Below are positions 1 through 9,827 of a DNA stretch of 64,000 nucleotides, piece after piece (the first letter of the stretch is position 1; each line of letters begins with the position of its first letter). Below the pieces are notes generated by a model. That model was not told the origin of the DNA, ran no database searches, and saw only the letters and a list, made by a program, of their open reading frames with translations. The stretch comes from Halomonas sp. 'Soap Lake #6' (GTDB lineage Bacteria; Pseudomonadota; Gammaproteobacteria; Pseudomonadales; Halomonadaceae), in NCBI RefSeq assembly GCF_003031405.1, contig NZ_CP020469.1:4588001-4652000 (forward strand). The letters run 5' to 3'. Both the position numbers and the translations under genes were made by a program.

Positions 1-525
1 GTTGGCAACGATGAACCCGGCATTCTTGAGCCCAATAAAGGTAATGAACAGGCCAATACCGCAGGTGATGGCGTAGCGCAATGAGGCGGGAATGGCCTCG
101 ATGATAGCTTCACGCACGTTGAACATTGCCAGTACCGCGAACAATACCCCCGACCAGAACACACAGCCCAGAGCAACTTCCCACGATAACCCCGCGCCAA
201 GCACCAGGGTGTAAGTGAAAAGCGCGTTCATGCCCATGCCTGGTGCGACCAAAATTGGGTTGCGGGCATACAGGCCCATAGCCAGGCTACTAAAAAAACT
301 GATGACTACTGTGGCGGAGAGGGCTGCAGAAAAGGGAATGCCAGCATCGGATAGGACTGCTGGGTTGACCACGATGATATACATTCCGGCCAGAAAAGTA
401 GCAATACCTGCAAGCACTTCGGTCTTCACCGAGGAGCCGCGGCGGCTGACATTGAAGTAGTTATCCAAGGCAGTCGTTGCCGGGACGGGGGAGGAGCCGG
501 AATACGGCGTAGGGCTTTGTGGCAT
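1..525 (-). CDS. AzgA-type (NCS2) purine permease, N-terminal part, cut by window edge
   Basis: The first 175 residues are read from an ATG whose complement lies at 523-525; the rest runs off the left edge. The protein is hydrophobic, with a hydrophilic N-terminus of about 30 residues and then membrane segments. The stretch RNPILVAPGMGMNALFTYT near residue 85 is the AzgA/PbuG signature (xxPGMGxNAxF), so the likely role is proton-coupled uptake of adenine, guanine or hypoxanthine across the inner membrane. A GAGAA ribosome site precedes the start. The gene is divergent from carAB, and a RutR-type palindrome lies 50-65 nt upstream, which suggests control by nucleobase status. A xanthine or uracil substrate cannot be excluded from the N-terminus alone. 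Confidence 0.85.
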   Translation of the reverse strand, partial: MPQSPTPYSGSSPVPATTALDNYFNVSRRGSSVKTEVLAGIATFLAGMYIIVVNPAVLSDAGIPFSAALSATVVISFFSSLAMGLYARNPILVAPGMGMNALFTYTLVLGAGLSWEVALGCVFWSGVLFAVLAMFNVREAIIEAIPASLRYAITCGIGLFITFIGLKNAGFIVAN

Positions 526-574
526 GACGATATTCTCTTTGTAGTTATTGAGTGAGCTATCGAACAAAACGGGT

Positions 575-590
575 TTGACCATTTGGTCAA
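575..590. promoter_or_regulatory. RutR-type operator (perfect palindrome)
   Basis: The sequence is TTGACCATTTGGTCAA. It fits TTGACCA-NN-TGGTCAA, the published E. coli RutR consensus, at every fixed position. RutR is a TetR-family regulator that releases DNA when it binds uracil or thymine; in E. coli its targets include the rut operon and carAB. Here the site is 50 nt upstream of the permease ATG and about 670 nt from carA, so the permease is the more likely target. No rutR gene is in the window. Confidence 0.7.
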
Positions 591-639
591 TAGCTGCAAG
601 CGTAGACAAAAATCGCCCTATAAGGCAACTAAATATATT

Positions 640-657
640 AATTTTGTATACTAAATT
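640..657. promoter_or_regulatory. GTATAC-centred palindrome, GntR-like operator candidate
   Basis: AATTTTGTATACTAAATT is an 18-nt palindrome that fails only at one symmetric pair of positions. The core TTGTATACtAA resembles operators of FCD-type GntR regulators (TTGTATACAA). It sits in the AT-rich part of the divergent permease/carA region, beside the RutR-type site. The regulator cannot be named from sequence. Confidence 0.4.
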
Positions 658-951
658 TATGTCGTTCGGCGGAGCTTTCCGCACTGGTCAATGGTCAGGA
701 GAGTGGAGGGCATCGTTTGTTCGCGACCTAACAATCTATTTGCCCAAGCAAGTAGTGAGCGGTCGAAGAGGGTAGGGAACTGTAGCCAGTCTTAAAACGT
801 CAACTGCAGGTGAAAGCGTTACTTCTAGCGTGATCTGTGGTTTTAGGCCTAGCCTAATGTCAATAAATCCTGTAACATTCCAAAAATTTTGGCCCAGTGG
901 CTGCAGAAAAGCAGCAAAATATCTGTATTGAGCGAGCGAATAACTTGTAGA

Positions 952-1042
952 GAAGATGCTGTCGAGATGCTCTTCAGAAAAGAGGATGTTCTTCAGGCAA
1001 AACTCTGCGAAAGAGCTCTGTGGTAAAAGCTCTGCAGAAAAA
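952..1042. repeat. Degenerate short tandem repeat upstream of carA
   Basis: Loose copies of a unit like GAnATGCTCTTCAGAAAA drift into AGCTCTGCAGAAAA. The clearest copies start at 964, 982, 1013 and 1027. Spacing varies from 12 to 20 nt, so this is the most decayed of the window's tandem arrays. It lies in otherwise featureless spacer between the permease control sites and the car leader hairpin; I see no gene in 526-1100. Confidence 0.45.
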
Positions 1043-1113
1043 GCACCGCGCTTGTTGCACTGGCCTTAGGTTAGAAAAATAGTCAGCTAAGCGCTGCGCC
1101 ATGGCCACTTACC

Positions 1114-1266
1114 ATGGAAGAGAACAACAAGCGGGATGAAACCGATTTTTTATTATCGGCTTCGTCCCGCTTTTTTACGACCAGACGTTTGCACGCAAAC
1201 GCCGACAAACCGGATCGCCGAGCCTGCGCCCACAGGCTCCCACCAGCATGGGAGAACTTGTCTTGA
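1114..1266 (+). CDS. Possible 50-codon leader ORF overlapping the carA start
   Basis: An open frame from ATG 1114 begins [12 protein letters not shown] and ends at TGA 1264-1266, overlapping the TTG start of carA in the string TTGA. It runs through the terminator-like hairpin at 1129-1176 and contains seven arginine codons in 50. Arginine is one end product that controls carAB in enteric bacteria, so a coupled leader peptide is conceivable. No convincing ribosome site precedes the ATG, and the ORF may be chance. Confidence 0.2.
   Translation: MEENNKRDETDFLLSASSRFFTTRRLHANADKPDRRACAHRLPPAWENLS
1129..1176 (+). terminator. Terminator-like hairpin in the carA leader
   Basis: The arms 1129-1146 and 1155-1172 pair over 18 positions with one G-U pair and one mismatch, around an AT-rich loop, and are followed by a run of T. 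It lies 87 nt upstream of the carA start with no plus-strand gene upstream that needs a terminator. It is therefore a candidate transcription attenuator for the car operon, or the end of an unrecognised small RNA. Confidence 0.65.
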
Positions 1267-2435
1267 ATAACCCCGCATTGAGCAAACCCGCGATATTGGC
1301 CCTGGAAGATGGCAGTGTATTTCACGGTACAGCCATTGGCGCGGAGGGCGTCACAAGCGGTGAGGTGGTGTTCAATACAGCCATGACCGGCTACCAGGAA
1401 ATCCTCACTGATCCCTCTTATACTCGCCAAATCGTTACGCTTACCTACCCCCATATCGGCAACACTGGCATCAATTCAGAAGATGTAGAGTCCGCATCGA
1501 TTGCTGCGGCGGGCTTGGTGATTCGTGATCTACCGCTGATGGCCAGCAGTTTTCGATCCGAACAAACGCTTTCTGACTATCTGAAAAGCCAAAATGTGCT
1601 GGGCATTGCGGATATCGATACCCGTCGCCTAACGCGCATTCTGCGCGATAAAGGTGCGCAAAATGGTGCGATCCTGGCGGGAGCAGATGCAGAAGGCGAT
1701 GATGCGGTAGAGCGGGCGCTGGCGGCGGCGAAGGCGTTTCCTGGGTTGAAGGGAATGGACCTGGCCAAAGAAGTGTCATGTAAAGAGGCTTACGAGTGGA
1801 CGGAAGGCGAATGGACCTTGGGCGAAGGTTATGCCGATGCTGCCGGCCCTGATGGAAAGGCCGAGCGGCCCTACCATGTGGTGGCGTTTGATTACGGGGT
1901 TAAGTTCAACATTCTGCGCATGCTGGCTGCTCGTGGTTGCCGTCTAACGGTAGTGCCAGCACAAACGCCTGCAGCTGAGGTGTTGGCGATGAACCCGGAT
2001 GGTGTCTTCCTGGCTAACGGCCCGGGTGACCCAGAGCCTTGCGACTACGCTATCAAAGCAATCCAGGAAGTGTTGGAAACCGATATTCCGGTATTTGGCA
2101 TCTGTCTTGGTCACCAGTTGCTGGCGCTGGCCTCCGGTGCAAAAACCGTCAAGATGAGCCATGGCCACCACGGTGCTAACCACCCGGTACAAGATTTAGA
2201 CACCGGTACGGTGATGATCACCAGCCAAAACCACGGCTTTGCTGCCGATGAAGCGACCCTGCCGGCCAATGTGCGTGCAACGCATCGTTCGCTGTTTGAT
2301 GGCACGTTACAAGGGATTGAGCGTACTGACCGCCCGGCGTTTAGTTTCCAGGGGCACCCGGAAGCCAGCCCTGGCCCGCGTGACGTGGCACCGTTGTTTG
2401 ATCGTTTTGTCGCCATGATGCAAGCGCGTCGTTAA
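1263..2435 (+). CDS. carA: Carbamoyl-phosphate synthase, small (glutaminase) subunit
   Basis: CarA hydrolyses glutamine and channels ammonia to CarB for carbamoyl phosphate, the shared precursor of arginine and pyrimidines. The 390-residue protein has the N-terminal CPSase small domain ([10 protein letters not shown]) and a class I glutamine amidotransferase domain with the nucleophile in [10 protein letters not shown] (Cys near residue 281) and the HPE motif in [13 protein letters not shown] chose TTG 1263 because GGAG at 1251-1254 sits 8 nt before it. The in-frame ATG at 1248 has no ribosome site and would add five residues. I recall that E. coli carA also uses a UUG start. It is the first gene of car-greA. 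Confidence 0.96.
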   Translation: MNNPALSKPAILALEDGSVFHGTAIGAEGVTSGEVVFNTAMTGYQEILTDPSYTRQIVTLTYPHIGNTGINSEDVESASIAAAGLVIRDLPLMASSFRSEQTLSDYLKSQNVLGIADIDTRRLTRILRDKGAQNGAILAGADAEGDDAVERALAAAKAFPGLKGMDLAKEVSCKEAYEWTEGEWTLGEGYADAAGPDGKAERPYHVVAFDYGVKFNILRMLAARGCRLTVVPAQTPAAEVLAMNPDGVFLANGPGDPEPCDYAIKAIQEVLETDIPVFGICLGHQLLALASGAKTVKMSHGHHGANHPVQDLDTGTVMITSQNHGFAADEATLPANVRATHRSLFDGTLQGIERTDRPAFSFQGHPEASPGPRDVAPLFDRFVAMMQARR

Positions 2436-2521
2436 CTCAGCGCCGCTGACACTGCGCCTTATTGTCGCCACGTAACGCCGTTTTTTGTTGCTCATCGTCA
2501 CCTATTTTTGCGGGAACCGTT

Positions 2522-5500
2522 ATGCCAAAGCGTACTGATATCAAGAGCATTCTTATCATTGGTGCTGGTCCGATCGTCATCGGTCAGGCCTGTGAATTCG
2601 ACTACTCCGGCGCCCAGGCGTGTAAAGCGCTGCGCGAGGAGGGGTACCGGGTTATTTTGGTTAACTCCAACCCGGCTACCATCATGACCGATCCCGCTAT
2701 GGCCGATGCTACTTACATCGAGCCGATCACTTGGCAGGCGGTGGAAAAAATTATTGAAGCTGAGCGCCCAGATGCCATTCTGCCAACGATGGGTGGTCAG
2801 ACCGCGCTGAACTGCGCGCTGGAGCTGGATCATCACGGTGTGCTGGAAAAGTACGGCGTTGAGATGATTGGCGCCAATGCCGACGCGATTAACATGGCGG
2901 AAGACCGTGATCTGTTTGATCAGGCCATGAAGCGTATTGGTTTAGAGTGCCCGAAAGCGAAAGTTGCCCACACCATGGATGAAGCGTGGGAGATTCAGGC
3001 GGAGCTGGGTTTCCCGACCATTATTCGCCCGTCATACACCATGGGTGGCTCTGGCGGCGGTGTGGCGTACAACAAGGAAGAGTTCGAAGAAATCTGTACC
3101 CGTGGTTTCGAGCTGTCCAATAACCACGAGCTGCTGATTGATGAGTCGCTGCTGGGTTGGAAAGAGTATGAGATGGAGGTTGTCCGCGATAAAAACGACA
3201 ACTGCATCATCGTCTGCGCGATTGAAAACTTCGACCCCATGGGCGTGCACACCGGTGACTCCATCACCGTGGCCCCGGCACAAACGCTGACCGATAAAGA
3301 GTATCAGATCATGCGTGACGCCAGCCTCGCGGTTCTGCGCGAGATTGGTGTAGAGACCGGTGGCTCCAACGTTCAGTTCGGTATGGACCCGAAAACCGGG
3401 CGCCTGGTGGTTATCGAAATGAACCCCCGGGTGTCGCGCTCCTCGGCGCTGGCCTCCAAGGCGACCGGTTTCCCAATTGCTAAAATCGCTGCCAAACTGG
3501 CGATTGGCTATACCCTGGATGAACTGCAAAATGATATTACCGGTGGTCGCACACCTGCATCTTTTGAGCCGTCCATCGACTACGTGGTTACCAAGATTCC
3601 ACGTTTTACCTTTGAAAAATTCCCCCAGGCCAATGACCGTCTGACCACCCAAATGAAGTCCGTGGGCGAGGTGATGGCGATTGGTCGTACCTTCCAGGAG
3701 TCACTGCAAAAAGCGCTGCGTGGCCTGGAAACCGGTAACGATGGTCTTGATCCGATCATTACCGACTTCACGCCAGATAACATGGCGATCATCCAGGGTG
3801 AGCTACAGGCCGCTGGCGCCGAGCGTATCTTCTACGTGGCGGACGCGATGCGTTCAGGCATGAGTGTCGATGAAGTGTTCGCGCTGACCAATATCGACCC
3901 TTGGTTCCTAGTGCAGCTTGAAGACTTGGTGCTGACCGAAAATGCCGTTGCTAAGCGCTCCTTGGCCGACTTCTCAGCCCGTGAGCTTTATCAGCTCAAG
4001 CGCAAAGGTTTTGGTGATGCACGCTTAGCCAAATTATTGGGCGTGACCGAAAAAGAGTTCCGCAAAACGCGTCAGGCAGCGGGCATCCGTCCGGTGTATA
4101 AGCGTGTCGATACCTGTGCCGCTGAATTTGCCTCCGACACCGCGTACATGTACTCAACTTACGAAGAGGAGTGCGAAGCGGAGGTATCGGATCGCCAGAA
4201 AATTATGGTGCTTGGTGGTGGCCCGAACCGTATCGGTCAAGGTATCGAGTTCGACTACTGCTGTGTTCATGCCGCCTTTGCCATGCGCGATGACGGTTAT
4301 GAAACCATCATGGTTAACTGTAATCCGGAAACTGTCTCTACCGACTACGACACCTCTGACCGACTCTACTTTGAGCCGGTAACGCTGGAAGATGTGCTCG
4401 AAATCGCTGATAAAGAGAAGCCAGTGGGCGTTATTGTCCAGTTCGGTGGTCAAACGCCGCTGAAACTGGCCCGTGAGCTAGAGGCGGCTGGTGTGCCGAT
4501 TATCGGTACCACGCCGGACGCTATCGACCGTGCCGAAGACCGTGAGCGCTTCCAGGTCATGATCGACAAGCTTGGCTTGAAGCAGCCGCCCAACGCTACT
4601 GCCCGTAGCTTTGAAGAAGCTTTCTCCAAGGCGGAAGTGATTGGTTATCCGCTGGTGGTGCGCCCTAGCTATGTATTGGGTGGTCGGGCCATGGAGATCG
4701 TCTACGACGCCTCCGAGCTTGAAAACTACATGACCCATGCGGTGAAAGTTTCCAACGACTCTCCGGTGCTGCTTGATCACTTCCTAAGTGCGGCGGTAGA
4801 AGTCGATATCGATGCAGTATCGGATGGCCATCAGGTTGTAATTGGCGGCATCATGCAGCACGTCGAGCAAGCGGGCGTGCACTCCGGTGACTCTGCCTGT
4901 GCGTTGCCGCCTTACTCGTTGCCTGCCGATGTGCAGGATAAAATGCGCGACCAGGTTAAGCAGATGGCTGTTGAACTGGGCGTGAAAGGTTTGATGAACG
5001 TGCAGCTTGCCTGGCAGGATGGCGAGATCTACGTGATCGAGGTCAATCCCCGTGCTTCGCGTACGGTGCCCTTTGTATCTAAGTGCATTGGCACCTCATT
5101 AGCGCAGATCGCTGCACGCTGCATGGCTGGTAAAACGCTGGCTGAACAGGGTTTTGAGCGCGAAATCGTGCCGCATTTTTATAGCGTCAAGGAAGCGGTG
5201 TTCCCGTTCAATAAGTTCCAAGGCGTAGACCCGATTCTCTCTCCTGAGATGAAGTCAACCGGCGAAGTGATGGGCTCAGGCGATACGTTTGCGGAAGCCT
5301 TCTTCAAGGCGCAGTTAGGCGCAGGCGAAGCTATTCCATCACTAGAGGGCGACCGTAAAGCGTTCCTTTCAGTACGTGAGCCGGATAAGCAGGGGATTAT
5401 CGAAGTTGCTCGTTCTCTGTTAACATTAGGCTTCACATTATGTGCAACACGTGGCACTGCAGCGGCACTTGAAGCTGCTGGGCTTGAGGTGGAGCACGTC

Positions 5501-5752
5501 AATAAAGTCTACGAAGGCCGTCCCCATATCGTCGATCTGCTTAAGAACGACGAAATCGCCTACATTGTGAACACTACCGAAGGTCGTCAGGCTATTAACG
5601 ACTCTTCGGTGATTCGCCGTACTGCTCTCGCGCGCAAGGTGCCCTATGCGACCACCTTGGCGGGCGCTAATGCTGTTTGCATGGCGCTTGAGTATGGTAG
5701 GGAGATTACGGTGCGGCGCCTTCAGGATCTGCATGCAGGAGCAACGCAATGA
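2522..5752 (+). CDS. carB: Carbamoyl-phosphate synthase, large subunit
   Basis: CarB makes carbamoyl phosphate from bicarbonate, ammonia and two ATP. At 1076 residues it has the family's usual length and the duplicated ATP-grasp architecture: a carboxyphosphate half (residues 1 to about 400), an oligomerisation segment, a carbamoyl-phosphate half (about 555-935) and a C-terminal MGS-like allosteric domain ([18 protein letters not shown]). The two homologous starts [20 protein letters not shown] and [19 protein letters not shown] are visible. ATG 2522 fits family N-termini; an in-frame upstream extension to 2462 is unlikely. It follows carA by 86 nt and overlaps greA by 4 nt (ATGA). Confidence 0.97.
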   Translation: MPKRTDIKSILIIGAGPIVIGQACEFDYSGAQACKALREEGYRVILVNSNPATIMTDPAMADATYIEPITWQAVEKIIEAERPDAILPTMGGQTALNCALELDHHGVLEKYGVEMIGANADAINMAEDRDLFDQAMKRIGLECPKAKVAHTMDEAWEIQAELGFPTIIRPSYTMGGSGGGVAYNKEEFEEICTRGFELSNNHELLIDESLLGWKEYEMEVVRDKNDNCIIVCAIENFDPMGVHTGDSITVAPAQTLTDKEYQIMRDASLAVLREIGVETGGSNVQFGMDPKTGRLVVIEMNPRVSRSSALASKATGFPIAKIAAKLAIGYTLDELQNDITGGRTPASFEPSIDYVVTKIPRFTFEKFPQANDRLTTQMKSVGEVMAIGRTFQESLQKALRGLETGNDGLDPIITDFTPDNMAIIQGELQAAGAERIFYVADAMRSGMSVDEVFALTNIDPWFLVQLEDLVLTENAVAKRSLADFSARELYQLKRKGFGDARLAKLLGVTEKEFRKTRQAAGIRPVYKRVDTCAAEFASDTAYMYSTYEEECEAEVSDRQKIMVLGGGPNRIGQGIEFDYCCVHAAFAMRDDGYETIMVNCNPETVSTDYDTSDRLYFEPVTLEDVLEIADKEKPVGVIVQFGGQTPLKLARELEAAGVPIIGTTPDAIDRAEDRERFQVMIDKLGLKQPPNATARSFEEAFSKAEVIGYPLVVRPSYVLGGRAMEIVYDASELENYMTHAVKVSNDSPVLLDHFLSAAVEVDIDAVSDGHQVVIGGIMQHVEQAGVHSGDSACALPPYSLPADVQDKMRDQVKQMAVELGVKGLMNVQLAWQDGEIYVIEVNPRASRTVPFVSKCIGTSLAQIAARCMAGKTLAEQGFEREIVPHFYSVKEAVFPFNKFQGVDPILSPEMKSTGEVMGSGDTFAEAFFKAQLGAGEAIPSLEGDRKAFLSVREPDKQGIIEVARSLLTLGFTLCATRGTAAALEAAGLEVEHVNKVYEGRPHIVDLLKNDEIAYIVNTTEGRQAINDSSVIRRTALARKVPYATTLAGANAVCMALEYGREITVRRLQDLHAGATQ

Positions 5753-6225
5753 ACAAGGTCCCGATGACGGTTGCGGGAGAAAAAAACCTTCGTGATGAGC
5801 TCGCCCACCTAAAGGGTGAGGCGCGCCCTCAGGTGATCGCTGCTATCGCTGAAGCGCGTGAGCACGGCGACCTTAAAGAGAACGCCGAGTATCACGCAGC
5901 CCGCGAGCAGCAGGGGTTTATTGAAGGTCGTATTCAGGAAATTGAGAGCAAGCTTTCCGTCGCTCAAGTAATTGATGTCACTAAGCTGCCAAAAACGGGC
6001 AAGGTGATTTTTGGCGTGACCGTGTCGCTGCTAAACCTGGATAGCGACGCGAGTGTTACTTACCGCATTGTGGGTGAGGACGAGGCCAATATTAAAGAGG
6101 GCCGTATTTCGGTAACCTCGCCGATTGCTCGCGCGTTAATTGGTAAGGAAGAGGGCGATATCGTGGTGGTGAAGACCCCCGGTGGCGATGTTGAGTATGA
6201 AGTAGAAAGCGTGGAACACCTCTAG
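5749..6225 (+). CDS. greA: Transcript cleavage factor GreA
   Basis: GreA enters the RNA polymerase secondary channel and stimulates cleavage of backtracked RNA. The 158-residue protein has the N-terminal antiparallel coiled coil (to about residue 75; [20 protein letters not shown] is the family signature) and the C-terminal FKBP-like domain ending in [11 protein letters not shown]. The ATG overlaps the carB stop as ATGA, so translation is probably coupled. Linkage of greA to carB is also known in Pseudomonas. A bidirectional terminator follows. Confidence 0.96.
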   Translation: MNKVPMTVAGEKNLRDELAHLKGEARPQVIAAIAEAREHGDLKENAEYHAAREQQGFIEGRIQEIESKLSVAQVIDVTKLPKTGKVIFGVTVSLLNLDSDASVTYRIVGEDEANIKEGRISVTSPIARALIGKEEGDIVVVKTPGGDVEYEVESVEHL

Positions 6226-6303
6226 CCCAGCGCTATTGCTGGGGGGCGGGTGCCGGTGTGTGATAGCACCGCGCCCGCGCCTTGGTATTTTTATTGGCGC
6301 ATT

Positions 6304-6339
6304 AAAAAGCCCGAGGCAGTTAACTGTCTCGGGCTTTTT
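6304..6339. terminator. Bidirectional intrinsic terminator (greA / yhbY)
   Basis: A 16-nt stem AAAAAGCCCGAGGCAG with its complement around a short TTAA loop is flanked by A and T runs. It therefore serves both convergent genes, greA on plus and yhbY on minus. Confidence 0.9.
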
Positions 6340-6371
6340 GCATTGCTTACGTTCAGCACGCTCTGGAAGCG

Positions 6372-6698
6372 TTAGTGTCGGCCGTGGTGGCCTTCGAAGC
6401 GGGTAACGTTGGAAAGCTTCGGGTTGGCCTTTGGGTTGCGACGATAGAGTAGCGCCATTTTGCCAATGGTTTGCACCAGCTCTGCCTTACTGTTGTCCAG
6501 TAGCTCGTTGATCATGGCAGCGCGGTCATCGCGCTCGGGCAAGGCGAGCTTCACTTTAATTAGCTCGTGATCATCGAGCGCGCGGCTGAGTTCTGCGAGC
6601 AGGTTTTCGGAGACGCCGTTCTCAGAAACGGTGACCACTGGGTTAAGATGGTGGCCAATGCTACGAAATGCTTTCTTTTGTGCCTGTGACAAGCTCAT
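6372..6698 (-). CDS. yhbY: Ribosome-assembly RNA-binding protein YhbY (CRM domain)
   Basis: This 108-residue protein is a single CRM RNA-binding domain of the YhbY family, which associates with pre-50S particles. It starts LSQAQKKAFRSIGHHLNPVV and has the typical GVSENLLAELSRALDDHELI stretch and the IGKMALLYRRNP end. The tail is rich in basic residues and histidine (HHGRH). It is divergent from rlmE, another 50S-maturation gene, across 114 nt, an arrangement also found in enterics beside ftsH. Confidence 0.93.
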   Translation of the reverse strand: MSLSQAQKKAFRSIGHHLNPVVTVSENGVSENLLAELSRALDDHELIKVKLALPERDDRAAMINELLDNSKAELVQTIGKMALLYRRNPKANPKLSNVTRFEGHHGRH

Positions 6699-6812
6699 GG
6701 TATCTTGCGGTATCCCGGTTAGCGCTTAACGTTCCATCTTACGGTGAAATGCCGCTAAGTGAAAGCAATCGCGTAAATGCGCCCATCTCTTATACCAGTG
6801 CCAGATTCCCAC

Positions 6813-7460
6813 ATGCAGCAAAAGCCCCCAGGTCGTAAACACTCAGTAAGCAAAACCAGCAATAACTGGAAAAAGGAGCATTTTGACGACCAGTATGTCA
6901 AACAGAGTTGGCAGGATGGTTACCGCTCTCGTGCAAGTTATAAGCTGCTTGAGCTCAACGAAAAAGATAAGCTGTTTCGCCCAGGAATGACGGTAATTGA
7001 TCTTGGCGCCGCCCCAGGTGGGTGGAGTCAAATTGCCGCGGAGAAGGTCGGGCCAGAGGGTGTGGTGATTGCTTCCGACATCCTGGAGATGGATGCCCTG
7101 GCGGGTGTTGACTTTATCCAGGGGGACTTTACCGAAGAGGCAGTGCTCGAGGCGATACTAAAACGTCTGGATAATCGGCGCGTAGACCTTGTGATGTCGG
7201 ATATGGCCCCCAATATGAGTGGGATGGCAGCGATAGACCAGCCACAAGCCATGTATCTGGTAGAATTAGCATTAGAGCTAGCCCGAGAAACGCTACCGCC
7301 TGGTGGGCGCTTTTTAGCCAAGGTCTTTCAAGGTGAAGGGTTTGATGCTTACCTGAAAGAACTGCGGGGGAGTTTTGATCGGGTGGTGAGTAGAAAGCCT
7401 GATGCTTCGCGGGCGCGCTCGCGGGAAGTCTACTTTCTGGCTGAAGGGTTTCGTGGTTAA
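6813..7460 (+). CDS. rlmE: 23S rRNA 2'-O-ribose U2552 methyltransferase
   Basis: RlmE (RrmJ/FtsJ) methylates U2552 of the peptidyl transferase A loop with SAM. In 215 residues it shows the basic N-terminus, the SRASYKL lysine, the SAM loop [28 protein letters not shown] and SREVY. These supply the K-D-K-E catalytic set. ATG 6813 gives a normal N-terminus; an in-frame ATG at 6777 adds 12 residues and neither start has a strong ribosome site. The next plus-strand gene is ftsH, 254 nt away, as in E. coli. Confidence 0.95.
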   Translation: MQQKPPGRKHSVSKTSNNWKKEHFDDQYVKQSWQDGYRSRASYKLLELNEKDKLFRPGMTVIDLGAAPGGWSQIAAEKVGPEGVVIASDILEMDALAGVDFIQGDFTEEAVLEAILKRLDNRRVDLVMSDMAPNMSGMAAIDQPQAMYLVELALELARETLPPGGRFLAKVFQGEGFDAYLKELRGSFDRVVSRKPDASRARSREVYFLAEGFRG

Positions 7461-7571
7461 CCAGCTCTAGTCGACACCTCAGTGCATCGGTTGTTGGGTG
7501 CTGAAGGATGTTAGTAGCTAGTGCAATAGCAAAGATTTATCACTGCGATTGCCAGACAGGCAGGCGCAAGG

Positions 7572-7634
7572 TGTGTCACATTACGGGCATTGAACGAACG
7601 TGACACAGATGGCCCAAAGCCAAATGTGCTTTGG
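7572..7634. promoter_or_regulatory. Two inverted repeats in the ftsH upstream region
   Basis: TGTGTCAC at 7572-7579 and GTGACACA at 7600-7607 form a perfect 8-bp inverted repeat separated by 20 nt. Directly after it, CCAAAGC (7614-7620) and GCTTTGG (7628-7634) can form a 7-bp hairpin with a 7-nt loop. Both lie in the 254-nt spacer between rlmE and ftsH, where no gene is seen. I could not assign a clear heat-shock promoter here. Confidence 0.4.
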
Positions 7635-7714
7635 CAATGGTTGAACGTTGAGCTCTAGTGTAAGGTCTGAGTATCAATGGTTAACTGACGGATTCTTGTA
7701 ATGAGGGTAGCCCC

Positions 7715-9724
7715 TTGAACGATATGGCGAAGAACCTGATTCTGTGGTTGGTCATCGCGGCCGTTCTACTGACAGTGTTCAATAATTTCAGTACGGAAAG
7801 CGCACCGCAAACCACTAACTACTCACAGTTTGTGCAGCAGGTGCAAAATCAGCAGGTACGTAGCGTCACGATTGATGGCTATACCATCGTTGGTGAGCGC
7901 ACGGATGGCACCCAGTTCCAAACCATCCGTCCTGCGGCAGAAGATCCTAAGCTGATCGATGATCTGTTGAGCAATAATGTGACGGTGATCGGTAAAGAGC
8001 CGCAGCAGCAGAGCATCTGGGCGCGTTTGCTAATTGCCAGCTTCCCGATTTTGCTCATCCTGGCCATCTTCATGTTCTTTATGCGTCAAATGCAGGGCGG
8101 CGCTGGAGGCGGCAAAGGCGGTCCGATGAGCTTTGGTAAATCCAAGGCCAAACTGCTTTCCCAGGATCAGATCAAAACCACCTTTGCTGATGTAGCGGGC
8201 TGTGACGAGGCGAAGGAAGAGGTTGAGGAGCTGGTGGACTTTCTGCGTGACCCGACGAAGTTTCAGCGTCTGGGGGGCATGATTCCTCGCGGCGTCCTGA
8301 TGGTGGGTCCGCCCGGTACTGGTAAAACGCTGCTGGCGAAGTCCATTGCGGGCGAAGCAAAAGTACCTTTCTTCTCCATTTCAGGCTCTGACTTCGTTGA
8401 AATGTTCGTGGGTGTTGGTGCCTCTCGGGTTCGCGACATGTTCGAGCAGGCCAAGAAGCAAGCACCCTGCATTATCTTTATCGACGAGATCGATGCGGTG
8501 GGCCGCTCACGCGGTACTGGTATGGGTGGTGGTAATGACGAGCGCGAGCAAACCCTTAACCAGTTGCTGGTTGAGATGGATGGCTTTGAAGCTAATGAAG
8601 GCATCATCGTTATCGCGGCGACCAACCGGCCTGACGTACTTGACCCCGCGCTGCTACGCCCTGGTCGTTTTGACCGCCAAGTGACGGTTGGTCTGCCAGA
8701 TATTCGTGGTCGTGAGCATATCTTGGGCGTTCACCTGCGCAAGGTACCGTTGGCTGATGACGTGAAGCCGCAGTTGATTGCCCGTGGTACGCCAGGTTTC
8801 TCTGGTGCTGATCTGGCTAACTTGGTCAACGAAGCGGCGTTGTTTGCTGCTCGTCGTAACAAGCGTCTGGTTGCCATGGAAGAACTAGAGCTTGCCAAGG
8901 ACAAGATCATGATGGGCGCAGAGCGCAAATCGATGGTCATGACCGATAAAGAGAAGCTTAATACGGCGTATCACGAATCAGGCCATGCGATTATCGGCTT
9001 GGTGATGCCTGAGCATGATCCTGTCTACAAGGTAACGATTATTCCGCGTGGCCGGGCGCTGGGTGTGACGATGTTCCTGCCGGAAGAGGATCGTTATAGC
9101 CTCTCTCGCCAGCAGATCCTCAGTCAAATCTGCTCGCTGTTTGGTGGTCGTATTGCCGAAGAGATGACGCTAGGCCCCAATGGTGTGACCACTGGTGCAT
9201 CGAACGATATCAAGCGTGCTACCGAGCTTGCCCACAACATGGTAGCCAAGTGGGGCTTGTCGGATGAGATGGGTCCGATCATGTATGACGAGGATGAGTC
9301 TCACCAGTTCCTTGGCGGCCCAGGGCAGGGCGGTAGCAAAATGAAGTCTGGCGATACGACTACTCGCCTTGATAAAGAAGTACGCAAAATCATTGATGAC
9401 TGCTATGAGCAGGCGCGTCAGATTCTGCATGATAATCGCGACAAGCTGGACGCTATGGCTGAAGCGTTGATGAAGTACGAGACCATCGATGCCAGCCAAT
9501 TGAAAGATATTATGGAAGGTCGCGATCCGCGTCCGCCGGAAGGTTGGGATGATGGAAGTTCCACTGGCGGTGGTGGCGCGAAGGTAGGCGATGATAAGCC
9601 TGCGGCGACTCAAGATGATGCGAATGATGCTCCTCCTGGCGCCTCGGGTAATGATGGTGAGGAAGATGACGATGAACCTCGTCGTCGCCCTTCTGATCCG
9701 CTGGGTGGCCCAGCTGGATCGTAA
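7715..9724 (+). CDS. ftsH: ATP-dependent zinc metalloprotease FtsH
   Basis: FtsH is the inner-membrane AAA+ protease that degrades misassembled membrane proteins and regulators such as LpxC and sigma-32. The 669 residues contain TM1 (about 6-24), a periplasmic domain, TM2 (about 103-124), Walker A GPPGTGKT (198-205), Walker B IIFIDEID, the second region of homology ([19 protein letters not shown]) and the zinc site HESGH (420-424). The tail beyond 600 is low-complexity, rich in D, G and P. TTG 7715 is favoured because GAGGG ends 7 nt upstream; ATG 7724 would give MAKNLILW. Confidence 0.97.
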   Translation: MNDMAKNLILWLVIAAVLLTVFNNFSTESAPQTTNYSQFVQQVQNQQVRSVTIDGYTIVGERTDGTQFQTIRPAAEDPKLIDDLLSNNVTVIGKEPQQQSIWARLLIASFPILLILAIFMFFMRQMQGGAGGGKGGPMSFGKSKAKLLSQDQIKTTFADVAGCDEAKEEVEELVDFLRDPTKFQRLGGMIPRGVLMVGPPGTGKTLLAKSIAGEAKVPFFSISGSDFVEMFVGVGASRVRDMFEQAKKQAPCIIFIDEIDAVGRSRGTGMGGGNDEREQTLNQLLVEMDGFEANEGIIVIAATNRPDVLDPALLRPGRFDRQVTVGLPDIRGREHILGVHLRKVPLADDVKPQLIARGTPGFSGADLANLVNEAALFAARRNKRLVAMEELELAKDKIMMGAERKSMVMTDKEKLNTAYHESGHAIIGLVMPEHDPVYKVTIIPRGRALGVTMFLPEEDRYSLSRQQILSQICSLFGGRIAEEMTLGPNGVTTGASNDIKRATELAHNMVAKWGLSDEMGPIMYDEDESHQFLGGPGQGGSKMKSGDTTTRLDKEVRKIIDDCYEQARQILHDNRDKLDAMAEALMKYETIDASQLKDIMEGRDPRPPEGWDDGSSTGGGGAKVGDDKPAATQDDANDAPPGASGNDGEEDDDEPRRRPSDPLGGPAGS

Positions 9725-9746
9725 GTACCACAAGCCTGTACTAGCA

Positions 9747-9775
9747 AAAGGCGTCCCATCATGGGGCGCCTTTTT
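9747..9775 (+). terminator. Intrinsic terminator after ftsH
   Basis: AAAGGCGTCCCAT pairs with ATGGGGCGCCTTT around a very short loop and is followed by T residues, 23 nt after the ftsH stop. It separates ftsH from folP. Confidence 0.88.
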
Positions 9776-9827
9776 GATATGCTGTAGACAAAAGCAGCAA
9801 TGTTTCTTTTCTTTACCAGGTCGCAGT

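Noticed and set aside
526..700. Purine riboswitch upstream of the permease
   Set aside because: The conserved three-way-junction core could not be found on the minus strand; the RutR-type operator explains control better.
548..775. 75-codon plus-strand frame in the permease/carA divergent region
   Set aside because: It runs through both operator-like palindromes, has no ribosome site, and its product looks like translated spacer.
1101..1139. 12-codon leader peptide ending in the carA hairpin
   Set aside because: It has no ribosome site and no codon bias towards arginine; the 50-codon frame is the more interesting alternative.
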